A stretch of DNA of 64,000 nucleotides from positions 117,811 to 181,810 of the forward strand of contig NZ_JAKVCW010000010.1 in NCBI RefSeq assembly GCF_022448905.1, given 5' to 3'. The translations under genes and the position numbers were made by a program. This document shows positions 63,895 to 64,000 of the stretch, in pieces. Source of the DNA: Shimia sp. Lineage in GTDB: Bacteria; Pseudomonadota; Alphaproteobacteria; Rhodobacterales; Rhodobacteraceae. The first letter of the stretch is position 1. Each line of letters opens with the position of its first letter. The notes beneath the pieces are model-generated. The model saw nothing but the letters and a program-made list of their open reading frames with translations, was not told where the DNA came from and did no database searches.

Positions 63895-64000
63895 TGATTT
63901 TTTCTCCAAAAACCGCTTGCGACTCATTGGGGTCCTCACTAAATACCCCTTCACCGGCGGCGCTGAGGCGCACGACGGCGGGACGGACCGGAGCGAGGCG

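Noticed and set aside
63812..64000. A possible gene or tRNA at the right edge
   Set aside because: No tRNA arms or coding frame with a start and family character are visible in these bases.

Overview
The window is a chromosomal stretch of an alphaproteobacterium, most likely a marine Rhodobacteraceae (Roseobacter group). The indications are the GC-rich coding, a Hint-domain protein, the alr-mlaE-mlaF and DUF2849-cysI-cysH-DUF934 gene sets, a form II CoxSLM cluster, an RTX protein with type I secretion genes, and remnants of an IS5-type element. No tRNA, rRNA or CRISPR array was seen.

Layout. 1-3.8 kb: 5' part of prfC, a Hint-domain protein, an SDR-like protein, an AlkC-type DNA glycosylase. 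3.9-9.9 kb: a sodium/solute symporter beside an orphan ABC ATPase, a WYL regulator, the tatABC operon, a DUF815 ATPase. 10-20.6 kb (mostly minus strand): NlpD-like lipoprotein, pcm-surE, an SDR, small unknowns, purF, a GlsB-type membrane protein, a membrane-anchored TAXI protein, cvpA, radA, a PqiA-like protein. 20.7-26.6 kb: an operon for an 800-residue RTX protein and its exporter, whose ATPase/permease gene is broken by one in-frame TGA. 26.7-33.9 kb: mlaF, mlaE, alr, dnaB, pyrE, pyrC and an unknown. 34.1-42.3 kb: a plus-strand cluster with MoxR-like ATPase, CoxE-like VWA protein, XdhC, a molybdopterin-binding protein and coxSLM (form II active-site motif). 42.4-49.3 kb: a secreted unknown, infC (apparent AUA start), an Ala-rich membrane-anchored protein, and an assimilatory sulfur operon with a divergent Lrp/AsnC regulator.

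49.3-51.9 kb is the clearest accessory island. Two divergent Imm11-like (DUF1629-like) immunity genes lie in tandem without a toxin. Each is preceded by a conserved flank that includes an IS5-type transposase 5' remnant, and a third, longer remnant closes the island. 51.9-63.8 kb: an MFS-DctD-DctB-like operon, three tandem M20D amidohydrolase paralogues, a CHASE/PAS hybrid histidine kinase, and waaA.

Points most worth following: the immunity array with cassette-like flanks; the nonsense codon in the exporter and the extra ATPase-like domain at its C-terminus; the non-standard infC start; the DctD-like regulator that has lost its Walker lysine and GAFTGA loop; and a 64-bp repeat shared by the alr/dnaB intergenic region and the region after the lrp gene.
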